In this document: in pieces, positions 15,597 to 22,684 of the stretch | Position numbering within the stretch: the stretch's first letter is position 1 | How the letters are laid out: every line of letters starts with the position of its first letter | Assembly (NCBI GenBank): GCA_002315505.1 | Contig: DCGX01000006.1 | Span: forward strand, 19,964 to 49,026 | Source: Ruminococcaceae bacterium UBA1767 | GTDB lineage: Bacteria > Bacillota > Clostridia > Oscillospirales > Acutalibacteraceae | Reading direction: 5' to 3' | Length of the DNA stretch: 29,063 nucleotides | Position numbers and translations under genes: made by a program | Notes under the pieces: model-generated | The model's database searches: none | The model's input: only the letters and a program-made list of their open reading frames with translations | What the model was told of the DNA's origin: nothing

Positions 15597-15629
15597 GTTG
15601 AGATACTTCGCTTCGCTCAGTATGACATA
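15597..15629 (-). repeat. Inverted 33-bp copy of the GAGCGAAGCGAAG repeat
   Basis: The reverse complement of these 33 bases is identical to 15944-15976, the right part of the 83-bp repeat and the following C. The core reads CATACTGAGCGAAGCGAAG. It is the only copy in this orientation in the cluster. Confidence 0.85.
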
Positions 15630-15674
15630 ATTGAAGATATTTCATTTGTTACTGAACATATTACAAATATATCA

Positions 15675-15812
15675 AGCGAAGTATCTAAATTACCCCTTCA
15701 GTCACACCTGCGGTGTGCCAGCTCTCCCGCGGGGCGCCTGATTACATATTCGCACTTATAAGCTGCCCCTGTGGGGAAGTGGCATTGCGAAGCAATGACG
15801 AAAGGGGTTAAA
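15675..15812 (+). repeat. Composite stem-loop repeat, diverged copy 1
   Basis: It starts with AGCGAAGTATCT, continues with a CACACC-TGC-GGTGTG hairpin, a CCCGCGGGG segment, CGCACTT, a GCCCC-TGT-GGGG hairpin and a CATTGC-GAA-GCAATG hairpin, and ends GACGAAAGGGGT. The same order of parts recurs at 15961-16096. ACCCCTT near the left and AAGGGGT at the right could act as imperfect terminal inverted repeats (15692-15808). Confidence 0.8.
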
Positions 15813-15892
15813 TTGATATTCTTCGTCACTTTGCGAGTCAAAATGACATATGCGTTTTTTTCGTAGTGGACGATGCCCACATCGTCCAGGAA

Positions 15893-15975
15893 TTACTCCC
15901 TCAGTCACTTCGTGACAGCTCCCTCAAGAGGGAGCCTGATTTGTATGTCATACTGAGCGAAGCGAAGTATCTCAA
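15893..15975 (+). repeat. 83-bp direct repeat, copy 1
   Basis: Identical over 83 bases to 16339-16421. It contains a GTCAC-TTC-GTGAC hairpin, a GCTCCCTC-AA-GAGGGAGC hairpin and the CATACTGAGCGAAGCGAAG core. It runs directly into composite copy 2, with which it shares the last 15 bases. Confidence 0.95.
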
Positions 15976-16096
15976 CTACCCCCTCAGTCTGCTTCGCAGA
16001 CAGCTCCCCCCCATGGGGCGCCTTGTTTTTTTTCGCACTTTAAAGCTGCCCCTTTAGGGGAAGTGGCATTGCGAAGCAATGACGAAAGGGGTAATT
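15961..16096 (+). repeat. Composite stem-loop repeat, copy 2
   Basis: Same order of parts as 15675-15812: GTCTGC-TTC-GCAGAC hairpin, CCCCCCATGGGGCG segment, CGCACTT, CCCCT-TT-AGGGG hairpin, CATTGC-GAA-GCAATG hairpin, ending GACGAAAGGGGT. The first hairpin differs in sequence from copy 1 but keeps pairing, which points to selection for structure or frequent exchange. Confidence 0.85.
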
Positions 16097-16132
16097 AAAG
16101 TAATATGTAGTGAACGATTTGAAAATTATTTT

Positions 16133-16305
16133 GTAGGGCAAGGATCGTAGAAATAAACAATCCGGTGAATTGTTTATTTCGATTGCGACAAAACTCACAA
16201 CGGGAGTTGTGAGTTACCTATAAACTACTCTTGCCTGATTTTCGTTAGAAAATCCATAATATAATTTGCTCCGCAAATTCGGCAGCAGCAGAGCCACTGC
16301 CCTAC
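16133..16305. mobile_element. 173-bp MITE-like element with terminal inverted repeats and four internal hairpins
   Basis: Perfect 8-bp terminal inverted repeats GTAGGGCA (16133-16140) and TGCCCTAC (16298-16305). Inside are four perfect hairpins: 12-bp arms at 16150-16161/16169-16180, 10-bp arms at 16192-16201/16206-16215, GATTTTC/GAAAATC at 16237-16254 and AATTTGC/GCAAATT at 16263-16279. It has no coding capacity. No clear target-site duplication is visible. A second, truncated end lies at 13601-13628, which supports an element that multiplies. A structured RNA is the alternative. Confidence 0.6.
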
Positions 16306-16338
16306 TTATTCACTATTCACTATTACTTACTACTTTAT

Positions 16339-16421
16339 TTACTCCCTCAGTCACTTCGTGACAGCTCCCTCAAGAGGGAGCCTGATTTGTATGTCATACT
16401 GAGCGAAGCGAAGTATCTCAA
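16339..16421 (+). repeat. 83-bp direct repeat, copy 2
   Basis: Identical to 15893-15975 in the same orientation, 446 bp downstream. Here it is not followed by the composite unit but by unique sequence. Confidence 0.95.
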
Positions 16422-16442
16422 TTAATAATGCAATCTCTGCAG

Positions 16443-16487
16443 ATCTCAGGCGACAGATTGTCGCCACTACGGATTTTTTCCTGAGAT
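16443..16487. repeat. Nested hairpin, probably a diverged member of the same repeat group
   Basis: Outer arms ATCTCAGG (16443-16450) and CCTGAGAT (16480-16487) enclose an inner perfect hairpin GGCGACA-GAT-TGTCGCC (16449-16465). Read on the minus strand, the following bases resemble a worn form of the CATxCTGAxxGAAGxGAAG core of the 83-bp repeat. Confidence 0.5.
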
Positions 16488-16582
16488 TCTTCTTCACTTT
16501 ACTAATCAGAATGAAGAATTTCATTAAACTTTACTCAAATACTTTTATTATTAAAAAGTTTACAATTATTTTTGAAAAAATA

Positions 16583-16612
16583 TTGACAAATCATAGTGAA
16601 TAATGTGATAAT
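16583..16612 (+). promoter_or_regulatory. Strong sigma-A promoter of the rsmD-coaD operon
   Basis: Perfect TTGACA (16583-16588), 18-bp spacer, GATAAT (16607-16612) with a TG one base before it (extended -10). Transcription should start near 16619. Confidence 0.85.
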
Positions 16613-16650
16613 ATACTGAATGATTTTTTACTATGGAAAGGGCTTTGGCT

Positions 16651-17202
16651 ATGCGTGTAATTACAGGAACTGCAAGAGGTCGGGTTCTTAAAACACTTGA
16701 GGGTGAGGACGTTCGTCCGACAACCGACAGAGTTAAGGAAGCTATTTTCAGCATAATACAGTTTGAAATAGAAGGCAGCCGTGTTCTTGACCTGTTTGCA
16801 GGCTCAGGACAGCTCGGTATCGAGGCACTCAGCCGTGGTGCGGCTTATGCAACATTTACGGATATGAGTAAGGACAGCATTGATGTTATCAAGGCAAACC
16901 TCATTTCAACCAAGCTCACATCAAACTGTGCTGTGCTTCAGACGGAAGCTACCACTTTTTTAAGAAACAACAAAACTAATTTTGATATTATATTTATGGA
17001 CCCTCCTTACTCAAAGGGAATTTTGCAGAAGACTCTCCCCCTCGCCGTTGACAATATCAATGACGGCGGTGTGATTGTCTGTGAGCATCCCTATGGTGAG
17101 GAAATGCCGGAAACAGCAGGCAGATTTTCAGTTTATCGTGAATACAAATACGGCAAAATCGGTATTACTGTTTACCGCAGAAACGAATCGGAGGAGCAAT
17201 AA
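16651..17202 (+). CDS. rsmD: 16S rRNA (guanine966-N2)-methyltransferase RsmD
   Basis: 183 residues from the proposed start. RsmD methylates G966 of 16S rRNA during 30S assembly. It begins MRVITGTARGR, typical of the family; RPTTDRVKEAIFSI (22-35) and the SAM-binding LDLFAGSG (46-53) follow, and the N6/N2-methylase motif DPPY is at 117-120. The ATG at 16651 is preferred over the in-frame ATG at 16633 because AAAGGG lies 8 bases before it and because known family members begin with this MRVI-type sequence. The stop overlaps the coaD start (TAATG). rsmD-coaD is a conserved bacterial pair. Confidence 0.96.
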   Translation: MRVITGTARGRVLKTLEGEDVRPTTDRVKEAIFSIIQFEIEGSRVLDLFAGSGQLGIEALSRGAAYATFTDMSKDSIDVIKANLISTKLTSNCAVLQTEATTFLRNNKTNFDIIFMDPPYSKGILQKTLPLAVDNINDGGVIVCEHPYGEEMPETAGRFSVYREYKYGKIGITVYRRNESEEQ

Positions 17203-17693
17203 TGAGTCTTGCAATTTGTCCGGGCAGCTTTGACCCCATTACCAAAGGACATCTGAGCGTTATCAGACGTGCCGCAAAGCTCTTTGACGAGGTTATTGTG
17301 GTTGTTATGTGCAACCCAAAGAAGCCTAAGGGATGTTTTACTCACCAAAAGCGGATTGAGTTTATTACCCGCTGCATTTCAGACATTCCGAATGTCAAGG
17401 TTGACTATTATGACGGTCTGCTTGCTGAATATGCTAAAATTCATAAGGCTGATGCTATTGTTAAGGGCCTTCGTGCGGTTTCGGATTTCGAGGATGAATT
17501 CCAGCAGGCTCTCACAAACAAGGTTCTCAATCCCGATGTTGAAACGGTTTTCGTTACAGCGGGTGCTGAATATATGTACCTGTCATCAAGCATGATTAAA
17601 CAGGTTTGCGAACTCGGCGGTGATGTTTCAAGCTTTTTACCGCCTGAAATATACGAAGATGTTGTTAATGGCATAAGAAGAAAGGAAGAATGA
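17202..17693 (+). CDS. coaD: Phosphopantetheine adenylyltransferase
   Basis: 163 residues, full length. CoaD transfers AMP from ATP to 4'-phosphopantetheine, the penultimate step of coenzyme A synthesis, in the cytoplasm. The nucleotidyltransferase motif GSFDPITKGH (8-17) carries the T/HxGH signature, KGLRAVSDFE (88-97) is the family signature that contacts the substrate, and the second nucleotide motif is SSSMIK (128-133). It overlaps rsmD by one base and is followed three bases later by the coiled-coil protein gene, whose ribosome binding site is inside the coaD end. Confidence 0.98.
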   Translation: MSLAICPGSFDPITKGHLSVIRRAAKLFDEVIVVVMCNPKKPKGCFTHQKRIEFITRCISDIPNVKVDYYDGLLAEYAKIHKADAIVKGLRAVSDFEDEFQQALTNKVLNPDVETVFVTAGAEYMYLSSSMIKQVCELGGDVSSFLPPEIYEDVVNGIRRKEE

Positions 17694-17696
17694 TTT

Positions 17697-18344
17697 ATGA
17701 ACGTACAGGGATTACTTGACAAAATCGAAGATACTCTTGATGTTGGCACTAAATTGCCGTTCGGCGGTAAAATTGCAGTAGATGCTGACACTATAAAGCA
17801 GTGTGTGGAGGATATCCGTTACGATCTTCCTATCGAGCTTGAAAAAGCGCAGGAAGTTGTTTCACATCATCACAACATTATCACTAAGGCTAACAATGAG
17901 GCCTCTTCAATCGTTTCCTCTGCGCAGGCTGAGGCTGACGGAATTGTAAATAATGCAAAGGAAAAGGCTCTCAATATTGCAACCTCTGCAGAAACAAATG
18001 CACAGGCTACAGTTGATGCCGCTACGGAAAAGGCACGTCAGCTCGTTGAAACATCCGAAATCACCCAGGCTGCTCACGCATATGCTGACAGAATCCGTGC
18101 ACAGGCTGAAAATGAAGCCGCTAAAATTCTTGCTAATGCAAAGGCTCAGGCTGAAGCTATGCTCCTCGATGCCAACAATCAGGCAAATGACATCAAGTCA
18201 AAGTCTGAAAAGTGGGCTACTGAAATCCGTACAGCCGCAACAGAATTTGTTGAGGATATTATGAGAAACAGCGACGAGGTTCTTTCATCAAATATCGCTG
18301 AAATCAGAAAGGCACGTCAGAGCCTTTTCGGTGACAACAGATAA
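17697..18344 (+). CDS. Coiled-coil protein downstream of coaD, function unknown
   Basis: 215 residues. The first 50 residues (MNVQGLLDKIEDTLD...) include a VDADTIKQCVEDIRYDLP segment that recurs in clostridial proteins encoded next to coaD, often labelled only 'ATPase' because of resemblance to ATP synthase b-type coiled coils. From about residue 50 to 190 the sequence is a long Ala/Glu/Gln-rich helix with repeated NAKxKA, AQAEA and ANAKAQAEA patterns, a strong coiled-coil candidate. No membrane segment, Walker motif or signal is present. A DivIVA-like or scaffold role in division or the envelope is possible but is inference. It is tightly linked to coaD. Confidence 0.85.
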   Translation: MNVQGLLDKIEDTLDVGTKLPFGGKIAVDADTIKQCVEDIRYDLPIELEKAQEVVSHHHNIITKANNEASSIVSSAQAEADGIVNNAKEKALNIATSAETNAQATVDAATEKARQLVETSEITQAAHAYADRIRAQAENEAAKILANAKAQAEAMLLDANNQANDIKSKSEKWATEIRTAATEFVEDIMRNSDEVLSSNIAEIRKARQSLFGDNR

Positions 18345-18362
18345 ATCCGGAAGTGAATATAT

Positions 18363-18551
18363 ATGAAAAAGCAATGTGAATGTTGCTATAAAAGATTTGA
18401 ATTGGTAAGAGATTCCTCTGTACCGGTCAATCCCGACATCACCTCACCGCAGGAACACGTCTACTGTCCGTGGTGCGGTGCGGAAAACGGAACCGTTGAA
18501 AAAGGTTCGCTTATCAAAACGCAGAAATGCAGTGCTGAATGTGAATTCTGA
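18363..18551 (+). CDS. Small zinc-ribbon-like protein
   Basis: 62 residues. The N-terminal CECC (5-8) and the CPWC knuckle in the middle are spaced like the two halves of a zinc ribbon; a last Cys lies near the end (KCSAECEF). The first half reads as a 'CECCYKRFEL' knuckle typical of DUF-type zinc ribbons. It follows the coiled-coil gene after 18 bases with a GGAAGTG ribosome binding site, so it belongs to the same operon. Its role is unknown. Metal binding is likely; nucleic-acid binding is only a guess. Confidence 0.7.
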   Translation: MKKQCECCYKRFELVRDSSVPVNPDITSPQEHVYCPWCGAENGTVEKGSLIKTQKCSAECEF

Positions 18552-18570
18552 GAAAGATTATTAAAGCGAA

Positions 18571-19842
18571 GTGTTTAGCTTGAAGAAATGTCTTTTGTTA
18601 CTTACAAGTGAATATCCGTATGGAAAAGCGGAAACGTTTATTGAGTCGGAAATAAATTATCACACTGATAATTTTGAAAAGGTCATTATTCTTTCTATTG
18701 ATTTGCAGAAAAATGCACAAATCACCAGAGCTGTTCCCGAAAGCGTTGATTACTATAACGTAACACCAATCGACAAAAAAATCGGAAGAGCGACCGATGT
18801 TTTGCTCGGTACATTACAGAGCTTCGGGAATGACAAATATTACAAGCTCGACAAGGATACAATCGGCGGAAGTCTTTCAAAAAGGGTTTTCAACGGATAT
18901 TTTTGTCACAGAGCCAAAAGAGAATTAAAATATTGCCTCGATACTGTGAAAAAATATGATTTTTCACAATACGATGAGGTTGTAATTTACAGCTACTGGA
19001 TGTTCGTGTCATCTCTTATCGGAATAATGCTCAAAGAAGAAATCTCGAAGGAATGCAATAATATTCGTCTTGTGACACGTTGTCACGGATATGATGTGTA
19101 CGAACACACAAATAAGCTGAAATTTCTTCCGATGAGAAAATATATACTTGATAATTACGATTGTATTTTCCCGTGTTCTGAATTTGCGAAGGACTATTTG
19201 CTGAAAAAATACCCTTCGTATGCAGATAAAATTAAAGTTTCATACCTCGGTACAGTTGAGCACGGATGCAGAGAATACAGCAAAAAAGCAGGAGAATTGC
19301 GCTTGGTTTCCTGTTCCAATATGGTTGGATTAAAACAAAACCACAAAATTATTGAAGCACTTTCGTTGCTTGATGATTCTGACATAAATATAATCTGGAC
19401 TCACATAGGTGATGGTCCGTTAAGAAGTAATCTTGAATCTCTCGCAAAGGACAAGCTCAAAAATATTAATTTTAATTTCCTCGGTCACCTTTCAAACTGT
19501 GACGTTTATGAATATTACACTGAAAACGATGTTGACCTGTTCGTCAACACCAGCTCCATTGAAGGCTTACCCGTTTCGATTATGGAAGCAATCTCTTTCG
19601 GAATTCCCGTTGTTGCTCCCGATGTCGGCGGAGTAAGTGAAATAATAATACCTGATAATAACGGCAAGCTGTTAAAAGCTTCATTTGAAGTAACAGAGCT
19701 TGCGGAATATATTAAAATCTTCACCGATATGGATACTCAGCAGATTGCTCCATTCAGGCAGAATGCCAGACTTAAATGGTCAGAAAATTTCAATGCCGAA
19801 AAGAATTACTCTGCGTTTTCTGCAGATTTATCCGATACGTGA
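18571..19842 (+). CDS. Glycosyltransferase family 4 (GT-B fold), polysaccharide synthesis
   Basis: 423 residues from a GTG start; a TTG at 18580 gives MKKCLLLLTSEYPYG, which fits the family N-terminus better, and neither has a strong ribosome binding site. GT4 enzymes add sugars from nucleotide donors with retention. The donor-binding motif EGLPVSIME (Glu331 and Glu339, E-x7-E) and the following GIPVVAPDVGGVSE are clear; TRCHGYDVYE and CSEFAKDYL match other GT4 landmarks. It has no membrane segment, so it works at the inner membrane face. It starts 19 bases after the zinc-ribbon gene and is the first of three polysaccharide genes. Sugar and linkage are unknown. Confidence 0.9.
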   Translation: MFSLKKCLLLLTSEYPYGKAETFIESEINYHTDNFEKVIILSIDLQKNAQITRAVPESVDYYNVTPIDKKIGRATDVLLGTLQSFGNDKYYKLDKDTIGGSLSKRVFNGYFCHRAKRELKYCLDTVKKYDFSQYDEVVIYSYWMFVSSLIGIMLKEEISKECNNIRLVTRCHGYDVYEHTNKLKFLPMRKYILDNYDCIFPCSEFAKDYLLKKYPSYADKIKVSYLGTVEHGCREYSKKAGELRLVSCSNMVGLKQNHKIIEALSLLDDSDINIIWTHIGDGPLRSNLESLAKDKLKNINFNFLGHLSNCDVYEYYTENDVDLFVNTSSIEGLPVSIMEAISFGIPVVAPDVGGVSEIIIPDNNGKLLKASFEVTELAEYIKIFTDMDTQQIAPFRQNARLKWSENFNAEKNYSAFSADLSDT

Positions 19843-19854
19843 GAAAGGAAAGCT

Positions 19855-21123
19855 ATGGTTTCATACAAAAACGGTGTGCTGAGATTAAGCTCCGAACGTG
19901 ATGAAGATGGCGGAATTGTTCAGATTATCAAAAAGATTTACGGTATTGTTTTTGTTTTAAGTCTTTTTATTCTTTACCGCTTTGCTTTCGTCAAGCTTGT
20001 TTCAACCTTTGTTGCAGGAGCTTTACTTGCAACAGCATTACTTATCTTATTATTCAGAAAAAAACCGAATATTTCCGTGCCGTATAATTTTATCTGGTAC
20101 TTTGTGCTGACTGTGTACTGCGCACTATCAACGCTATGGTCGACATATTATTCCACAAATATTACAGGTACTCTGTTGAGAATGGCGGTTATCTGTATGC
20201 TGATAACCTCGATAACGATTTATGTCGATACCCAGGAGGACCTCGAACGACTTATCAGCCTGTTTATTTTAGGTGTTTCATTCATTTGTCTGTATGAATT
20301 CTATGCCACACCGGTTGAAAACTGGACTACAGGCTTACTTGGTGGTAACCTTCCCGGAAACAATTCAAACGAAATTGCATTCTGGGCAGCCTGTGCAGAG
20401 ATGATGGCATTTTACAAAGCCTACATTAAGGAAAAGAAATCATATTATATTCCTGTTTTGTTTTTCATAACCTTCGTTTTGCTGTCAAGCTCGAGAAAAG
20501 CTGTTCTCATGTCACTTATTGCTCCTATGGGAATCATGTTGCTCGCAACATATAAGCCGAACTATCTTTTCAGAATTATCGGAATTTTATTATCTGTATT
20601 TTTTGTATTTTATCTTATTTTTACAAACGAAACTCTTTATAATATTATCGGTATCCGAATGAAAGGTCTGTCGGAATTTCTACTTAAAAAGGATGACTAT
20701 GATACAAGTCTTTTCCTGCGACAGTATTTCATTTCCGTCGGAAAAAAATTATTTGTTTCCTCCCCTTTGGTGGGGCGTGGATTCGGTAACTTTTCTCATT
20801 TGTTAGGAGAAAATCCGTCGTCCGAATATCTTAACTTCGGTGGAACTTATGCACACAACAACTATTGGCAAATTCTCAGTGAGCTTGGTCTTGTAGGTTT
20901 CATTATATACTACTCAATGTATGCTTTGATTATTTTCAAGCTTGCAAAAAGAGTTTTTGTTGAGCGTGACAGATTAAGCTATCTGTTCCTTGTATTCATC
21001 GTTGTTCTGATGATTTTTGAATCGGGTATTGTTTCGCTGTATTCAAAGTATTGTCAGTATGTTATCGCACTTGCTTATGCATGTACATTTGCAACTAATA
21101 AAAATCAAATTACCATTGACTGA
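19855..21123 (+). CDS. O-antigen ligase/Wzy-like polysaccharide polymerase
   Basis: 422 residues with about ten to twelve hydrophobic segments spread over the whole length. The long outer loop around residues 300-345 contains GRGFGNF and GTYAHNNYWQILSELGL: the HNxxxxxxxE-x-G signature of the O-antigen ligase/polymerase (Wzy_C) superfamily. Such proteins join lipid-linked repeat units or transfer finished glycans outside the membrane. GAAAGGAAAG precedes the ATG, 12 bases after the glycosyltransferase gene. In this Gram-positive context polymerase is likelier than ligase. The C-terminus ends shortly after the last helix. Confidence 0.85.
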   Translation: MVSYKNGVLRLSSERDEDGGIVQIIKKIYGIVFVLSLFILYRFAFVKLVSTFVAGALLATALLILLFRKKPNISVPYNFIWYFVLTVYCALSTLWSTYYSTNITGTLLRMAVICMLITSITIYVDTQEDLERLISLFILGVSFICLYEFYATPVENWTTGLLGGNLPGNNSNEIAFWAACAEMMAFYKAYIKEKKSYYIPVLFFITFVLLSSSRKAVLMSLIAPMGIMLLATYKPNYLFRIIGILLSVFFVFYLIFTNETLYNIIGIRMKGLSEFLLKKDDYDTSLFLRQYFISVGKKLFVSSPLVGRGFGNFSHLLGENPSSEYLNFGGTYAHNNYWQILSELGLVGFIIYYSMYALIIFKLAKRVFVERDRLSYLFLVFIVVLMIFESGIVSLYSKYCQYVIALAYACTFATNKNQITID

Positions 21124-21140
21124 TTACGGAGGTTATTGAA

Positions 21141-22634
21141 ATGGCAAATTATACTAACAATCAAACAAAACAAAGAGGCGTTGAAATTAACATTCTCGGT
21201 TTTTTCAAGGTTCTTATGAAGAGATTATGGGTGCTTGTAATCGTCGGAGTAATTTGCGGTATTTTGGGCGGATTTTTCATTAAAGTTACATCCGTTGATT
21301 ATTACAAATCTTCTGTATCGTTTATCGTTAACACCCTTACAGAAAACGAAATGGCGGAAAGCTCGGCTGTCAGCGCACAGATTAATATGGCCAACACCTT
21401 CAGCTACATTCTTTCAAGACGAGTTATGAAAGAAGCTGTTGCAGAGGCTTGTCCTTCAAATATTGACTATGACGTTATCAACAGCAGCGTTATCGTTGAA
21501 ACAGTTGCCTCAACCAACGTAATTGAGCTTACCGTTAAAACCGAAGACCCTGAGGTTTCATATGAAATCGCAAAGGCATACGTTGATGTTTATGCCGACA
21601 TCGTTTCGGAAACCTATCCTAATGCAAAGCTCACCGTCTGCGACACACCTGTTCTTGCAACAGAACCATCTGTTGAGCGTTCAACAATCTTCATGGCCGC
21701 AACAGTCGGAATCGTTGGTCCGTTGGTTCTCTGCATTATCTGGTTGATTATGTTTATTATCAAGGACACAATTAAATCATCCGATGAGCTTAATGAAAAG
21801 CTTAACCTTCCTGTTCTTGCTTCAATCCATCAGGTTGAAAACAGAAATGCCACTACAGGACTTCTCGTTACTGATAAGAAAACAGGCTTCTCATTCATTG
21901 AAACCTACAAATCTATAAGAACAAAGATTGAAACCAATTCAACAAAGACAGGCAATAAGGTTTACCTTATCACCAGTGCCTGTGAAAACGAAGGAAAAAC
22001 AACTGTTGCTGTTAACATTGCTCTTTCACTCGCTCAGAACGGAAAGAGTGTACTCCTTGTTGACGCTGACCTTCGTAACCCTTCAATCAATAAGATTCTT
22101 GCTCTCCCTGCACACGACATCGGATTTTCAGATGTTATTACAGGTACTGCAAATATAACAGAAGCTGTCAAGTTCATCAACAGCTTCAACATCTATGTGC
22201 TTTGCGACTATGTTCCTGTTTCCAACCCGTCTGAGCTTCTCTCAACAAAAGAGGCTGAAGAAATAATCAACAACCTTCGCAGTGAGTTTGATTACATCAT
22301 TATCGATACTGCTCCTGCAAGTCTTGTTACCGATACAGCCGTTATCGCAGGCTTCTCTGATGCGGCAGTTATGGTTATCCGTGAGGACTATGCTCCGTTC
22401 TCAAAAATCTGCGAATCCGTCAACGACCTTGATTCAAATGGCTCTGAGGTCATGGGTTGTATCTTCAATATCGATACAAACTCAACCGTTACACGTAAAA
22501 AATACGGTAAGTACGGCAGATACGGCAAGTACGGTAAATACGGAAAATACGGTGGATACGGCAAATACGGCTATGGTTACGGCTATGGTTACGGCGCTCA
22601 ATCTTCACCTTCCAAAGATAAAAAGAAAAAATAA
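21141..22634 (+). CDS. Single-chain polysaccharide co-polymerase and tyrosine autokinase (Wzz + BY-kinase)
   Basis: 497 residues. N-terminal Wzz domain: membrane helix about 29-48, an extracytoplasmic part, second helix about 183-207. C-terminal BY-kinase: Walker A SACENEGKTT (279-288), Walker A' LLVDADLR (305-312), Walker B IIIDT (386-390). The tail (455-484) holds 12 tyrosines in YG/KYG repeats, the autophosphorylation cluster, before a basic end (SKDKKKK). These proteins control chain length and export of capsular or exopolysaccharide. In well-studied Firmicutes the two halves are separate proteins (CpsC and CpsD); here they are fused, as is usual in Proteobacteria. CGGAGG precedes the ATG, 17 bases after the polymerase gene. 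Confidence 0.93.
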   Translation: MANYTNNQTKQRGVEINILGFFKVLMKRLWVLVIVGVICGILGGFFIKVTSVDYYKSSVSFIVNTLTENEMAESSAVSAQINMANTFSYILSRRVMKEAVAEACPSNIDYDVINSSVIVETVASTNVIELTVKTEDPEVSYEIAKAYVDVYADIVSETYPNAKLTVCDTPVLATEPSVERSTIFMAATVGIVGPLVLCIIWLIMFIIKDTIKSSDELNEKLNLPVLASIHQVENRNATTGLLVTDKKTGFSFIETYKSIRTKIETNSTKTGNKVYLITSACENEGKTTVAVNIALSLAQNGKSVLLVDADLRNPSINKILALPAHDIGFSDVITGTANITEAVKFINSFNIYVLCDYVPVSNPSELLSTKEAEEIINNLRSEFDYIIIDTAPASLVTDTAVIAGFSDAAVMVIREDYAPFSKICESVNDLDSNGSEVMGCIFNIDTNSTVTRKKYGKYGRYGKYGKYGKYGGYGKYGYGYGYGYGAQSSPSKDKKKK

Positions 22635-22645
22635 TAACACTAAGG

Positions 22646-22680
22646 CCTCCTTTACATACAATGAAAGTAAAGGAGGTTTT
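22646..22680 (+). terminator. Hairpin acting as terminator and/or hiding the next ribosome binding site
   Basis: CCTCCTTTAC (22646-22655) pairs perfectly with GTAAAGGAGG (22667-22676) over an 11-nt loop and is followed by TTTT. The right arm contains AAAGGAGG, the ribosome binding site of the gene starting at 22685. If read through, the hairpin would block its translation. Confidence 0.7.
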
Positions 22681-22684
22681 CTTA

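Larger units (their letters stand above)
15554..16582. other. Gene-free region built from short stem-loop repeats
   Basis: About 1 kb between uvrC and rsmD without a credible gene. Open frames here are short, have no ribosome binding site and simply follow the repeats. The content is a set of interspersed hairpin-rich units listed separately (15597-15629, 15675-15812, 15893-15975, 15961-16096, 16133-16305, 16339-16421, 16443-16487) plus a perfect 9-bp stem TGGACGATG/CATCGTCCA at 15867-15888. Only the ends are unique sequence. Confidence 0.85.

Noticed and set aside
15546..16057. Several short open frames in the uvrC-rsmD gap
   Set aside because: They follow the repeat units, have no ribosome binding sites and translate to low-sense sequence; no known domain is visible.
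15597..16421. CRISPR array
   Set aside because: Repeats are few, of different kinds and orientations, without equal-length spacers, and no cas gene is in the window.
22501..22605. Tandem DNA repeat with possible frame-switching in the tyrosine-rich tail of the BY-kinase
   Set aside because: Codons for Tyr, Gly and Lys vary in the third base (TAC/TAT, GGT/GGC/GGA), the frame stays open to a normal stop, and such tails are expected in BY-kinases.
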